This document shows, piece after piece, positions 27,604-36,886 of a DNA stretch of 64,000 nt. A model generated the notes under the pieces. The model had not been told where the DNA came from. It did not search any database and saw only the letters and a program-made list of their open reading frames with translations. A program made the position numbers and the translations under genes. The stretch is from Sphingomonas sp. HITSZ_GF (lineage in GTDB: Bacteria; Pseudomonadota; Alphaproteobacteria; Sphingomonadales; Sphingomonadaceae): NCBI RefSeq assembly GCF_029543155.1, contig NZ_JARQXA010000004.1:1-64000 (forward strand). The letters run 5' to 3'. Within the stretch, counting starts at the first letter, position 1, and each line of letters opens with the position of its first letter.

Positions 27604-28413
27604 ATGCGCTCCCCCGTGGCCAATCCGCTCGCCCATCGGCTCGAACAATATGCCCGTTTGTCGCCCGAGGACCGCTCGGCGCTGGACACGCTGGCATCGG
27701 GGCCGCAATTCCGCATCGGCACGCGTCGGGACATTATCCTGGAAGGCGAGCGCCCGAGCGTGGTGCGGCTGATTCTCGAAGGCTGGGCATGCCGCTACAA
27801 GGTGCTGCCCGACGGCCGCCGCCAGATCATCGCTCTCTTCCTGCCCGGCGATTTGTGCGACCTGCATGTCTATGTGCTGCGCCAGCTCGATCACTCGATC
27901 GGCACGCTCACCGAAGTGCGTTATGTCGAGATCACGCGCGAGCGGATCGACATGCTGACCACGCATCATCCGCGCGTCACCCAGGCGCTGTGGTGGGACG
28001 CATTGGTGAGTGCCGCGATCCAGCGCGAATGGACGGTCAATCTCGGCCAGCGCGACGCGATGGAGCGGATGGCGCATCTGTTGTGCGAAGTCTTCTTCCG
28101 GCTGCGCGCGGTGCGCATGACGACCGGCAATCGCTGCTGGATCCCGCTGACCCAGAACGACCTGTCCGAAGTGACGGGGATGACGACGGTGCACGTCAAC
28201 CGCACGCTGAAGGAACTGCGGACCCGCGGACTGATCGCCTGGAAGGGCCGCGAGTTCGAGATGCTCGACCTCGAAGCGATGTGCGCGCTGGCGATGTTCA
28301 ACGCCAATTACCTGCACGCCAATCATGAGGGTTCGCATCTCGATGCCAACGCCGCGCGCATGATGCTGCACGAGGCGGAGGCCGTGGCGCGCGAGGACGC
28401 GGAGCAGAAATAG
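27604..28413 (+). CDS. Crp/Fnr-family transcriptional regulator
   Basis: A 269-residue regulator. The N-terminal cyclic-nucleotide-binding beta-roll (~25-140) contains GRRQIIALFLPGDLCDLHV. The C-terminal winged helix-turn-helix (~155-235) contains PLTQNDLSEVTGMTTVHVNR and RTLKELRTRGLIAWKGREFEM. No Fnr-type N-terminal cysteine cluster is present, so oxygen sensing by Fe-S is unlikely. A 30-residue helical tail follows the HTH. The gene stands alone, with two small dyads in its upstream region. Signal and targets unknown. Confidence 0.88.
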   Translation: MRSPVANPLAHRLEQYARLSPEDRSALDTLASGPQFRIGTRRDIILEGERPSVVRLILEGWACRYKVLPDGRRQIIALFLPGDLCDLHVYVLRQLDHSIGTLTEVRYVEITRERIDMLTTHHPRVTQALWWDALVSAAIQREWTVNLGQRDAMERMAHLLCEVFFRLRAVRMTTGNRCWIPLTQNDLSEVTGMTTVHVNRTLKELRTRGLIAWKGREFEMLDLEAMCALAMFNANYLHANHEGSHLDANAARMMLHEAEAVAREDAEQK

Positions 28414-28504
28414 CCCGGGCGGTCAGTCCCTGTTCGAGAACCTTGCACCGTTCGCGCTGCGATCCCATCGGCTTCTCGCCGGTCCGCATGGGCCCCGCTT
28501 CGAC

Positions 28505-29659
28505 CTAGTGAACCGCATTGGCCGCCGCATCGATACTGTCGCGCGTATGGGTTTCGTCGCCCTTCAAGCGCGCCTCATAGCGCTTCAGGCGGTCTTGCAT
28601 TGCATCGTGGCGCGCCTCCAGCAGGGCCAGGGCCGTGCGCTCGAAGGGTGGCGACTCGCCCCGGACGCCGCGCGCGGACAGGTCGTTGCTCATCCGCAGG
28701 CTTTCGCTGCTGATGATGTTGCTGATGCAGAGCGCGGCGTGGCTGCGCGCGTTCGAAGTGCGCAAGGCGTTGCCCGAGACGGCGTTGCTCTGGCGCAGGG
28801 CATTGCCGGACTGGCGATTGGATTCGCGCACCAGCGCGAACGTCCGGTCATAGTCGGCGCGGCTGCTGACGTTGACGAAACTGCCGCCGCCGGCATCGGA
28901 GACGGATTTCAGCGCGGCTGCTTCGCTCGACGGCAGGCCGAAGCCGATGATGTTGATGACCGCACGCGTCCTGCCGCTGTTGATCCGCCGTGCCGCCGCC
29001 ACCGGATCGCCTCCGCACGTCTCTTCGCCGTCGGAGACGATATAGATGACCTGCTCGCCTTCGGTGGAAGAGCCGGCGAGCAGCGCCTCCGCTTTTGCCA
29101 GGCCGGCGGCGAGCGGCGTCCAGCCCACCGCCTTGACCCTGGAAACCGCGGCGCCCAGCGCGGCGCGATCGGTCGACAGGGGGGCAATCAGGTCGACGGC
29201 CGCGCAGGACCTGGCCTTGCCCGCCTCGCTATTGTCACCCTGCTGCCCGAAGACGAGCAGCGCGGCCTCCACCGACGCGGGCAGGCCATCGACGAAGCGC
29301 GTGGCGGCCTCTCGGGCGAGATCGAGCTTGGTCTGCCCGCCGATGCGGCCTGCCATCGAGCCGGAGCCGTCGATCGCGACGACGACGCGAACCGGCGCAA
29401 TGCTCGGCCCGATGCCGTCGGGGGTCCGCGACTCGAGCCTTGGCCGCTCCAGCGCGACTTCCTGGAAGCAGCCATCGGGGTTCCCGGTGGCGAACTGGCC
29501 GACATAGGCGCGCGCCTGGGCGACTTCGCTAGCGCTGGCATTGCCGAGCGCCGCCGACGCGTCGTCCTTGCCGGCTTGTTGGGAACCGCCGCATCCGCAG
29601 ACGGCCAGCGCCAGGAGGCCGGAAGCACAGCTACGCGCGATATCGCCGCACCGATCCAC
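28505..29659 (-). CDS. vWA-domain lipoprotein with five 11-residue repeats
   Basis: A 384-residue protein. The N-terminus ends in a lipobox-like LAVCGCGG, consistent with a lipoprotein. A von Willebrand A domain (~90-275) has the MIDAS motif DGSGS (97-101) and VSDGEETCGGD (~208-218). Residues 279-333 are five tandem 11-residue repeats of the form x-S-N-x-x-S-x-x-[AS]-L-R, e.g. QSNAVSGNALR. The last ~45 residues form a charged helix (ALLEARHDAMQDRLKRYEAR). The start is GTG, three bases after the AsmA stop, with AAGGA inside the AsmA end; the two genes are coupled. Function unknown; protein binding or envelope assembly is likely for vWA lipoproteins. Confidence 0.8.
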   Translation of the reverse strand: MDRCGDIARSCASGLLALAVCGCGGSQQAGKDDASAALGNASASEVAQARAYVGQFATGNPDGCFQEVALERPRLESRTPDGIGPSIAPVRVVVAIDGSGSMAGRIGGQTKLDLAREAATRFVDGLPASVEAALLVFGQQGDNSEAGKARSCAAVDLIAPLSTDRAALGAAVSRVKAVGWTPLAAGLAKAEALLAGSSTEGEQVIYIVSDGEETCGGDPVAAARRINSGRTRAVINIIGFGLPSSEAAALKSVSDAGGGSFVNVSSRADYDRTFALVRESNRQSGNALRQSNAVSGNALRTSNARSHAALCISNIISSESLRMSNDLSARGVRGESPPFERTALALLEARHDAMQDRLKRYEARLKGDETHTRDSIDAAANAVH

Positions 29660-29662
29660 TGC

Positions 29663-31810
29663 TCAATCCTTCTTCTTGAACACCTTGCGCTGGTCGCGGC
29701 GGTCCTGCTTCGAACGCGAGCCGTCCTCCGACTTGGCGGTGGTGCCCTTGCCGACATCGTCGCGCGGGCGGCCCTTGGTGTCGCGCTGGGCGGCGGCGCG
29801 GGCGCCTTCGAGGATCGGGCCGCAGGCGGCGGACTTGGCATCGCCGACATCGACAAAGGCGATGATCGCCGCGAACGGGCTGGCGAAGACGCCGAGCCCC
29901 AGGCCGACCCCGGCGCGGGCGACCAGCTCGGGCGAGATCACGTTGATGCCCGGCCGCGCGAAATAGCCGTTCAGGCCCACCGGCGACTGGGCCGAGAACA
30001 GGCTGAACTTCTTGCCGTCGGCGCGGATCGCCAGGTCGATGCTCTCGTTGCGGAAGCTGAAGCCGCCGCGGCCGAGGATGACGTTCTTCTGGGTGTCGAT
30101 CAGGATCGGATCGGCGGCGGCGATGCCGTTGCGCACGGTGAAGCCGATCAGCCCGCAATTGATCTGCACCGGCTCCTTCAGCTTCTTCTCGAACATCTTC
30201 TGGAGGAAGGTGCCGATGTCGATCTCCGACAGCTGGATGTTGCGCGCCCACATGCTGCCGCGCGGCATGATGATCGCGATGCGGCCGTTCGAATGGGCGA
30301 GCGATTCGCGCACGCTGTCGCCCGCTCCGGTCATCTGCACCCGCGCCTTGATCGTGCCGCTGGTGCCGCTCTGCTCGACGCCCCAGCCGGCGAGCAGCGT
30401 GCCCATCGGGGTGGGCGACAGGCGGATGTCGTAATCGGTGAAGACCGGCTGCTTGCGCGCGTTGATGCTGATGTCCGAGCTGACCGTTCCGCGCGCCATG
30501 CTGAAGTTGAGCGGGCTGAGCTTGAGCAGCATGTTGTCGAGATCGAGGCCGAGCTCGATGTTCGAGATGGGCAGGCTCGGCGCGCGGACGTCGCGCACCG
30601 TCCAGTGCACTTTGGCGTCGAAATTGCGCAGCGCATCGACGCGCAGCTTGGCGTCGGGGAGGATGCGCGGCGTCCCGGCGACCTGGGTGACGGTGCCGGC
30701 GGCGCCCTTGGCGGCCAGCGTGTTGGGATTGTAGCCGATGAACGGGCCGGCATCGACAATGTCGAGCGTGTCGGTGGCGAGCTGCGCGGTGAGCAGCATG
30801 CGCGGCCGCGTCATCTTCACGGTCATCTTGCCGGCGAGGTCCGACTCGCCGAACCGGCCCTTGAGGCCGGTGAAGCGCCACTCGTCGCCGAGCTTGGTCA
30901 GCGCCGAGGTGAGCCGGTAGCTGCGGGTATCGGGCACGGCGATGCCGGCGAGCATGAAGATGTCGGCGAGGTTCTGGCCGCGCACGTCCATGTGCAGGTC
31001 GGCACCCTCGATCTCGGTGGCGCCGGGGAGCGTGCCCGAGACGTCGAGCTGGGTGCGCACGCCCTCGGCATGGAGCCGGAGCTGGTTCTTGCCGCCCGAG
31101 ACGGTGGCATTGGGGGTGAGCAGCGCGCCGTTGAGCACGAAGCGGGTGCCGCGCGCGGTGCCGCTGCCGTCGAAATTGATCGCCGAGGCGAACTGGGTGT
31201 CCCTGGCCTCGACCGTGTGGATGCGGATGCCGGCCTCGATCTGCATCCGCGGATCGACATAGCGGATCATCGTGCCCTGGACGAGCGCGCGGCGGATCAG
31301 CGGCAGGTCGAGCGGCTCGCCCTTCTCCTCGCTGAAGGTCCAGGTGTTGCGCTTGCCGGCCTTGTCCCATTGCAGATCGACCTGGCCATTTTCCAGGCCC
31401 AGCCAGTTCACCCGGTACTTGCCGGTGATCAGGCTCCAGGTGGAAATGCGTGAATCGATGCGCTTGGCCTGGAAGAAATTGCCATGGCCGGCCCAGGCGG
31501 GATTGGCGATCGTCATCCGCTCGGCGACGAACTTGACGTTGAACGGGTTGAAATAGAGCTGGAAGTCGCCGGCGACCTTCACGTCGCGGTGGGTCTGGCC
31601 GGCGACGATGCGCTCGAATGTATGCTTGAGGAAGCGGCCCTTGGTGACGAACAGGATCGTCCAGGCGAGGACGATCAGGCCGAGCAGCGTGGCGGCGACG
31701 GCGATGGCGCTGGCGAGCGGGGTTCCGAGCGCGCGAATCGGCCGGGCGGGCGCATCGCCCGGCGGCGGGGCGGCGTCAGCGGCTGTTATGGGCGTGTCAC
31801 GATCGGCCAT
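29663..31810 (-). CDS. AsmA-family protein
   Basis: A 715-residue inner-membrane-anchored protein. A proline/alanine-rich cytoplasmic N-terminus is followed by one membrane span (~32-58, ASAIAVAATLLGLIVLAW). An AsmA N-domain follows (FNPFNVKFVAERMTIANPAW), then repeated beta-groove segments and an AsmA-C like region (~480-640). It ends in a strongly basic tail (SKQDRRDQRKVFKKKD). AsmA-like proteins are thought to bridge the periplasm and move phospholipid toward the outer membrane. It is followed by the vWA lipoprotein gene after three bases, suggesting a joint envelope role. Confidence 0.85.
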   Translation of the reverse strand: MADRDTPITAADAAPPPGDAPARPIRALGTPLASAIAVAATLLGLIVLAWTILFVTKGRFLKHTFERIVAGQTHRDVKVAGDFQLYFNPFNVKFVAERMTIANPAWAGHGNFFQAKRIDSRISTWSLITGKYRVNWLGLENGQVDLQWDKAGKRNTWTFSEEKGEPLDLPLIRRALVQGTMIRYVDPRMQIEAGIRIHTVEARDTQFASAINFDGSGTARGTRFVLNGALLTPNATVSGGKNQLRLHAEGVRTQLDVSGTLPGATEIEGADLHMDVRGQNLADIFMLAGIAVPDTRSYRLTSALTKLGDEWRFTGLKGRFGESDLAGKMTVKMTRPRMLLTAQLATDTLDIVDAGPFIGYNPNTLAAKGAAGTVTQVAGTPRILPDAKLRVDALRNFDAKVHWTVRDVRAPSLPISNIELGLDLDNMLLKLSPLNFSMARGTVSSDISINARKQPVFTDYDIRLSPTPMGTLLAGWGVEQSGTSGTIKARVQMTGAGDSVRESLAHSNGRIAIIMPRGSMWARNIQLSEIDIGTFLQKMFEKKLKEPVQINCGLIGFTVRNGIAAADPILIDTQKNVILGRGGFSFRNESIDLAIRADGKKFSLFSAQSPVGLNGYFARPGINVISPELVARAGVGLGLGVFASPFAAIIAFVDVGDAKSAACGPILEGARAAAQRDTKGRPRDDVGKGTTAKSEDGSRSKQDRRDQRKVFKKKD

Positions 31811-31860
31811 CAGGAGGAAAAAGCCTGGCGATGGAAGGGGTTCCGATTCGCGCGCATCCT

Positions 31861-31954
31861 GTCATTCCCGCGCAGGCGGGAATCCATATGTGGCCGGCGG
31901 TGCGGCTCCATCCAGTTTCAGTGCCAATGGATCCCCGCCTTCGCGGGAATGACG
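31861..31954. repeat. intergenic dyad repeat family A, two-arm copy
   Basis: The left arm 31861-31887 (TCATTCCCGCGCAGGCGGGA core) and right arm 31927-31954 (TCCCCGCCTTCGCGGGAATG core) are inverted, with a ~40-base spacer ending in CAGTGCCA. The same arms recur at 32746-32838 and 33163-33190. Each arm is itself a hairpin. Confidence 0.8.
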
Positions 31955-32085
31955 GAGGAGGGGGAGACTCACCTTGCGCTCTCCCGACTCTTCGGCTAGG
32001 GGGCCCGCTTTCCGCGATCGTAGGGATGCGCCGGCTGTATGGGCTGCCGCGCGCGTCCGCAATCGTCGAACCTGAGGAGACGAAA

Positions 32086-32289
32086 ATGCCCAAGCTCAAG
32101 ACGAAGAGCGGCGTGAAGAAGCGCTTCAAGCTCACCGCCACCGGCAAGGTGAAGCACGGTGTGGCTGGCAAGCGCCACCGGCTGATCAGCCACAACGCCA
32201 AGTATATCCGCCAGAACCGCGGCACCTCCGTGCTCGCCGATGCCGATGTCGCGCACATCAAGGCATGGGCGCCCTACGGTCTGAAGTAA
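32086..32289 (+). CDS. rpmI: ribosomal protein bL35
   Basis: 67 residues beginning MPKLKTKSGVKKRF, with GKRHRLISHNAKYIRQNRG: standard bL35 of the large subunit. The ribosome site GAGGAGA precedes the ATG. rplT follows 14 bases later. infC, often first in this operon, is not upstream here; a family A repeat and the divergent AsmA gene are. Confidence 0.98.
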   Translation: MPKLKTKSGVKKRFKLTATGKVKHGVAGKRHRLISHNAKYIRQNRGTSVLADADVAHIKAWAPYGLK

Positions 32290-32303
32290 GGAGGGCCTAA
32301 GAC

Positions 32304-32669
32304 ATGGCACGAGTTAAGCGTGGTACGACCACCAAGGCCAAGCACAAGAACATTCTTGAGCAGGCAAAGGGCTATCGCGGTCGTCGCAAGAACACGATCC
32401 GCATCGCCCGTCAGGCCGTCGAAAAGGCCGGCCAGTACGCCTATCGCGACCGCAAGGTTAAGAAGCGCACGTTCCGCGGTCTGTGGATCCAGCGCATCAA
32501 CGCCGGCGTCCGCGCCGAGGGCCTGACCTATTCGCAGTTCATGCACGGCCTGAAGCTGGCCGGCATCGAGCTGGACCGCAAGGTTCTGGCCGACATCGCC
32601 ATGCACGAAGGTGAAGCGTTTAGCGCCATCATCGCGCAGGCGAAGGCGGCTCTGCCCCAGGCCGCCTGA
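32304..32669 (+). CDS. rplT: ribosomal protein bL20
   Basis: 121 residues beginning [20 protein letters not shown], with [20 protein letters not shown]: standard bL20, a 23S rRNA-binding assembly protein. It forms a two-gene unit with rpmI. A strong terminator at 32696-32727 closes the unit, so pheS downstream must have another promoter. Confidence 0.98.
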   Translation: MARVKRGTTTKAKHKNILEQAKGYRGRRKNTIRIARQAVEKAGQYAYRDRKVKKRTFRGLWIQRINAGVRAEGLTYSQFMHGLKLAGIELDRKVLADIAMHEGEAFSAIIAQAKAALPQAA

Positions 32670-32695
32670 GCGACCTGCGCGAGCACCAGAAAATG

Positions 32696-32727
32696 GGGCG
32701 CCGGTGGCAACACCGGCGCCCTTTTTC
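32696..32727 (+). terminator. Rho-independent terminator after rplT
   Basis: An 11-bp perfect stem (GGGCGCCGGTG, 32696-32706, with CACCGGCGCCC, 32711-32721), tetraloop GCAA, then TTTTTCTTT. This is one of the clearest terminators in the window. Confidence 0.93.
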
Positions 32728-32745
32728 TTTGGCCGCTTCTTCTTT

Positions 32746-32838
32746 CGTCATTCCCGCGAAGGCGGGAATCCATTTAGGCTGACGGTGGGTTTCTTTCCGA
32801 GTTCAGCGCCAATGGGTCCCGCCTGCGCGGGGATGACG
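32746..32838. repeat. family A repeat, two-arm copy left of the GIY-YIG gene
   Basis: The outer arm 32746-32773 is the exact reverse complement (28 of 28 bases) of the single arm at 33163-33190. The inner arm 32812-32838 is a diverged inverted copy. The spacer contains GTTCAGCGCCA, as in the copy at 31861-31954. Confidence 0.88.
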
Positions 32839-32850
32839 GTGGAGGGGACG

Positions 32851-33162
32851 GTGGAGAAATATCCGTGCGTCTATATCCTGGCTAGCGGACGGGCGGGGAC
32901 GCTCTACACCGGCGTCACTTCCGACCTGATGGGCCGGCTTTACAAGCATCGCGAAGGCATCACGAAGGGCTTCGCGCATGAACATGGCGCACTCCGCCTC
33001 GTCTGGTACGAGATGCATGGCGACATGGAGGCTGCGATCCTGCGTGAAAAGCGGATCAAGAAGTGGAATCGCGATTGGAAGCTGAACCTGATCGAGCAAT
33101 CCAACCCGGAATGGGTTGACCTTGCGATCGGGCTGGGCTTCGAGCCGCTACCGATAGTGTGA
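32851..33162 (+). CDS. GIY-YIG endonuclease-family protein (COG2827 type)
   Basis: A 103-residue single-domain GIY-YIG protein. CVYILAS...GTLYTGVTSDLMGRLYKHR carries the GIY-YIG (here VYI...YTG) core and the catalytic Arg. WYEMHGDMEAAILREKRIKKW contains the conserved Glu and basic helix, and the end NPEWVDLA is typical. GTG at 32851 is chosen: it follows GGAGGGGAC and gives the usual family N-terminus. An in-frame ATG at 32833 lies inside the repeat. The gene is flanked by inverted family A repeats, with the right one starting directly after its stop codon. Cellular role unknown for this family. Confidence 0.87.
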   Translation: MEKYPCVYILASGRAGTLYTGVTSDLMGRLYKHREGITKGFAHEHGALRLVWYEMHGDMEAAILREKRIKKWNRDWKLNLIEQSNPEWVDLAIGLGFEPLPIV

Positions 33163-33190
33163 ATGGATTCCCGCCTTCGCGGGAATGACG
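33163..33190. repeat. family A repeat, single arm right of the GIY-YIG gene
   Basis: A 28-base hairpin (core ATTCCCGCCTTCGCGGGAAT), perfectly inverted relative to 32746-32773. It begins right after the GIY-YIG TGA and ends ten bases before the pheS start codon, next to the pheS ribosome site GAGGTGA. Confidence 0.9.
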
Positions 33191-33200
33191 AGGTGACAAG

Positions 33201-34301
33201 TTGACGACCGATCTGGACCAGCTCCGCACCGACCTGCTCGGCGCGATCGATGCCGCGGCGGGGCTCGAGCCGCTTGAAGCGGTGCGTGTGCATGCGCTCG
33301 GCAAGCAGGGGGCGATCACCGGCCTGCTCAAGACGCTGGGCGGGATGAGCCCCGAGGAACGCCAGGTCGAAGGGCCGCGCATCCATGCGCTGCGCGAGGC
33401 GGTGACCGAGGCGCTTGGCGCACGCAAGGCCGGGCTGGAGAAGGCGGCGCTCGATGCGCGGCTGGCCAGCGAGACGATCGACATGACGCTGCCGGTGGAC
33501 GGCGTGGCCGCAGGTTCGGTGCATCCGGTGAGCCAGGTGATGGATGAGCTGGCGGAGATCTTCGCCGATCTCGGCTTCGCGGTCGCCACCGGCCCCGAGA
33601 TCGAGGACGACTGGCACAATTTCACGGCGCTCAACATCCCCGAGACGCATCCGGCGCGGGCGATGCACGACACCTTCTACTTCCCGCCCGAGGCGGACGG
33701 CAGCCAAAAGTATCTGCTGCGCACCCACACCTCGCCGGTGCAGATCCGCACCATGGTGAAGGACAAGCCGCCGATCCGGATCATTGCGCCGGGCCGCGTC
33801 TATCGCTCGGACAGCGATGCTACGCACACGCCGATGTTCCACCAGATCGAGGGGCTGGTGATCGACAAGGGGATCACGCTCGGCCACCTGAAGTGGACGC
33901 TGGAGACTTTCCTCAAGGCGTTCTTCGAGCGCGACGACATCGTGCTGCGGCTGCGCCCGAGCTATTTCCCGTTCACCGAGCCTTCGGCCGAAGTCGATGT
34001 CGGCTTCACCTGGCAGAACGGCAAGCGCGTGATCGGCGGCGATCCGCGCAAGAGCGACAATGGCGGCTGGATGGAAGTGCTCGGCTCCGGGATGGTCCAC
34101 CGCAAGGTGATCGAGAGCTGCGGGCTCGATCCGAATGAATGGCAGGGATTCGCATTCGGCACCGGGGTCGACCGGTTGGCGATGCTCAAATACGGAATGG
34201 ACGACTTGCGCGCCTTTTTCGACGGCGATCTGCGCTGGCTCAAGCATTACGGCTTCTCGGCGCTCGATGTGCCCACGCTGAGCGGAGGAGTGGGCGCATG
34301 A
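33201..34301 (+). CDS. pheS: phenylalanyl-tRNA synthetase alpha subunit
   Basis: 366 residues. An N-terminal coiled-coil tRNA-binding region (~1-90) is followed by the class II catalytic core: motif 1 region [19 protein letters not shown], motif 2 around [12 protein letters not shown] and [19 protein letters not shown], motif 3 [19 protein letters not shown]. Start is TTG at 33201, eight bases after GAGGT; no in-frame ATG or GTG fits. The stop overlaps pheT (ATGA). It charges tRNA-Phe together with PheT. Confidence 0.97.
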   Translation: MTTDLDQLRTDLLGAIDAAAGLEPLEAVRVHALGKQGAITGLLKTLGGMSPEERQVEGPRIHALREAVTEALGARKAGLEKAALDARLASETIDMTLPVDGVAAGSVHPVSQVMDELAEIFADLGFAVATGPEIEDDWHNFTALNIPETHPARAMHDTFYFPPEADGSQKYLLRTHTSPVQIRTMVKDKPPIRIIAPGRVYRSDSDATHTPMFHQIEGLVIDKGITLGHLKWTLETFLKAFFERDDIVLRLRPSYFPFTEPSAEVDVGFTWQNGKRVIGGDPRKSDNGGWMEVLGSGMVHRKVIESCGLDPNEWQGFAFGTGVDRLAMLKYGMDDLRAFFDGDLRWLKHYGFSALDVPTLSGGVGA

Positions 34302-36745
34302 AGTTCACGCTGAGCTGGCTCAAGGAGCATCTCGATACCGACGCCTCGCTCACCGACATCGAGGAGGCGCTGACCCGTATCGGTCTCGAAGTGGAAGGCG
34401 TGGAGAATCCGGGCGAGAAGCTGAACGGCTTCCGCGTCGCCAGGGTGCTGACCGCCGAGCGGCATCCCCAGGCCGACAAGCTGCAGGTGCTGACCGTCGA
34501 TACCGGCGAGCAGGTGCTCACCGTGGTCTGCGGCGCGCCCAATGCGCGTGCGGGGCTGGTCGGCGTGCTCGGCACGCCTGGCGCGGTGGTGCCGGCGAAC
34601 GGCATGGCGCTGAAGGTCGCCGCCGTGCGCGGGGTCGAATCGAACGGCATGATGTGCTCGACGCGCGAGCTCGAGCTGGGCGACGACCATGACGGCATCA
34701 TCGAGCTGCCGGGCGATGCGCCGGTGGGCACGGCGTTCGCCGATTATGCCGATCTCAACGATCCGGTGTTCGACATCTCGATCACGCCGAACCGCCAGGA
34801 CTGCATGGGCGTGCGCGGCATTGCGCGCGACCTGGCGGCGGCGGGCCTCGGCACGCTCAAGCCGCTCGCCCAGGTCTATCGGATGGACGCAGTGGCGCCG
34901 ATCGACGGCAGCGGCCCGGCACCGGATGTGCGGATCGAGGACAGCGAAGGCTGCCCGGCCTTTTATGCGCAGGCGGTGTCGGGGGTGACCAACGGTGCTG
35001 CCCCCGCCTGGATGGCGCGCAAGCTGACCGCGATCGGGCAGAAGCCGATCTCGATGCTGGTCGACATCACCAACTTCGTCTCGATCGACCTGGGGCGCCC
35101 GCTCCACGTCTATGACAAGGCGAAGCTCGTCGGCGGGCTGGTCGCGCGCAAGGCCAAGGCGGGCGAGGAGATGCGGGCGCTCAACGGCAAGACCTATGCG
35201 CTGACCGAGACGATGACCGTGATCGCCGACGACGCGGCGGTCCACGATATCGGCGGCATCATGGGCGGCGAGCATTCGGGCGTGTCGGCGGCGACGACCG
35301 ACGTCGTCATCGAATGCGCCTTCTTCGATCCCGAGCACATCGCGCGGACCGGCCAGAAGCTGGCCCTGACCAGCGATGCGCGCCAGCGCTTCGAGCGCGG
35401 CGTCGATCCGGCGTTCCTCGACGACGGGCTGGCGATCGCGACCAAGCTGGTGCTCGAGCATTGCGGCGGCATCGCCAGCGCGATCACCCGCGCGGGCACG
35501 CCGCCGCATGTCGGCGTCACCACCGGTTATGACCCGACGCTTGCCGAGACGCTGGGCGGGCTCGCCGTGCCGGCGGTGCGGCAGATCGAGATCCTCGAGA
35601 GCCTGGGCTTCACCGTCCAGCCGCTCGACGGCAATGGCGATCCGGTCGATCTGGGCGCCGGCTTCGACGCGCTGCGCGTCACCGCGCCGAGCTGGCGCCG
35701 CGATATCGACGGCCCGGCCGATCTGGTCGAGGAAGTGATCCGCATCGAGGGCATCGACAATGTCCCCTCGACGCCGCTGTCGCGCGTGCCCGGCGTGGCC
35801 AGGCCGACCGCGACCCCCGAGCAGAAGATCGAGCGCAAGCTGCGCCGCAACGCCGCCGCGCGCGGGCTCAACGAGGCAGTGACCTGGAGCTTCGTCTCGG
35901 AAAGCCAGGCGGCGCCGTTCGGCGGCGGCGCCTGGACTTTGGCCAACCCGATCAGCGAGGACATGAAGGTCATGCGCCCGTCGCTACTGCCGGGCCTGCT
36001 GGGGGCTGCCGAGCGCAACCTCAAGCGCGGTGCGACCTCGGTCCGGCTGTTCGAGCTGGGCCGGCGCTATCTGGCGGATGGCGCCAAGAATCTCGATGAA
36101 CGCGTGACGCTTGGCGTGCTGCTGGCTGGCGCGAAGACGCCGCGCGGCTGGCAGGCTGGCCGCGCCCAGCCCTTCACCGCGTTCGACGCCAAGGCCGAGG
36201 CGCTGGCGCTGCTCGAGGCTGCCGGCGCGCCGGTGGCGAACCTGCAGGTGATGGGGGAGGCCGGCGAGGTCTGGCATCCGGGCCAGTCGGCAACGCTGCG
36301 GCTGGGACCGAAGACCGTGCTGGCGGCGTTCGGCATGGTGCATCCGAGCGTACTCAAGGCGTTCGACCTCGACGGCGATGTCGCCGCGGTCGAGCTCTAT
36401 CTCGATGCGCTGCCCGCCAAGCGCGGCGGGACCGGCTTCATGCGCACCGCCTACACGCCGCCGGCGCTGCAGGCAGTGACGCGCGACTTCGCCTTCCTGG
36501 TCCCGCTCGAATTGGCGGCGGGCGATCTCGTCCGCACCGTGAAGGGCGCGGACAAGGCGGTGATCGTCGACGCACGGCTGTTCGATGTCTTCACCGGCAC
36601 CGGCGTGCCGGAGGGGCAGAAGAGCCTCGCCATCGAAGTCACGCTCCAGCCGGGCGAGAAGAGCTTCACCGACGAGGAGCTGAAGGCCGTGGCGGACAAG
36701 GTGGTCGCCGCGGCGGCCAAGCTCGGCGCAGTGCTGCGCGGGTAA
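34298..36745 (+). CDS. pheT: phenylalanyl-tRNA synthetase beta subunit
   Basis: 815 residues beginning [20 protein letters not shown]. The EMAP-like tRNA-binding domain (~39-150) contains [15 protein letters not shown]. The B3/B4 editing region, B5 and catalytic-like domains follow, and the C-terminal anticodon-binding ferredoxin fold contains [15 protein letters not shown]. The ATG overlaps the pheS stop by ATGA, with GGAGGAG upstream. It is complete and of normal length. Confidence 0.97.
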   Translation: MKFTLSWLKEHLDTDASLTDIEEALTRIGLEVEGVENPGEKLNGFRVARVLTAERHPQADKLQVLTVDTGEQVLTVVCGAPNARAGLVGVLGTPGAVVPANGMALKVAAVRGVESNGMMCSTRELELGDDHDGIIELPGDAPVGTAFADYADLNDPVFDISITPNRQDCMGVRGIARDLAAAGLGTLKPLAQVYRMDAVAPIDGSGPAPDVRIEDSEGCPAFYAQAVSGVTNGAAPAWMARKLTAIGQKPISMLVDITNFVSIDLGRPLHVYDKAKLVGGLVARKAKAGEEMRALNGKTYALTETMTVIADDAAVHDIGGIMGGEHSGVSAATTDVVIECAFFDPEHIARTGQKLALTSDARQRFERGVDPAFLDDGLAIATKLVLEHCGGIASAITRAGTPPHVGVTTGYDPTLAETLGGLAVPAVRQIEILESLGFTVQPLDGNGDPVDLGAGFDALRVTAPSWRRDIDGPADLVEEVIRIEGIDNVPSTPLSRVPGVARPTATPEQKIERKLRRNAAARGLNEAVTWSFVSESQAAPFGGGAWTLANPISEDMKVMRPSLLPGLLGAAERNLKRGATSVRLFELGRRYLADGAKNLDERVTLGVLLAGAKTPRGWQAGRAQPFTAFDAKAEALALLEAAGAPVANLQVMGEAGEVWHPGQSATLRLGPKTVLAAFGMVHPSVLKAFDLDGDVAAVELYLDALPAKRGGTGFMRTAYTPPALQAVTRDFAFLVPLELAAGDLVRTVKGADKAVIVDARLFDVFTGTGVPEGQKSLAIEVTLQPGEKSFTDEELKAVADKVVAAAAKLGAVLRG

Positions 36746-36757
36746 GTCGCTGTGAGA

Positions 36758-36797
36758 AAAAGCCCTCCCCCTTGATGGGGAGGGCTTAGGCTTTTTT
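36758..36797 (+). terminator. Rho-independent terminator after pheT
   Basis: AAGCCCTCCCC (36760-36770) pairs with GGGGAGGGCTT (36777-36787) around CTTGAT. TTTTTT follows a few bases later (36792-36797). Confidence 0.8.
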
Positions 36798-36798
36798 C

Positions 36799-36886
36799 CG
36801 TCATGCTGAACTTGTTTCAGCATCCAAGGAGCCGCGAGGGATATCCTTTGTGGAGATTTGGACCCTGAAACAAGTTCAGGGTGACG
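36799..36886. repeat. intergenic dyad repeat family C
   Basis: The left arm CGTCATGCTGAACTTGTTTC at 36799-36818 and right arm GAAACAAGTTCAGGGTGACG at 36867-36886 are inverted, with a ~48-base spacer. The right arm supplies the stop codon and last codons of the minus-strand gene at 36876. Confidence 0.75.

Noticed and set aside
32833..32850. ATG start for the GIY-YIG gene
   Set aside because: This ATG is part of the family A repeat arm, present in other copies with no gene; the GTG at 32851 has a ribosome site and gives the usual family N-terminus.
31861..33190. The family A repeats as a CRISPR array
   Set aside because: The units are inverted pairs with different distances and no regular spacers, and no cas genes are present anywhere in the window.
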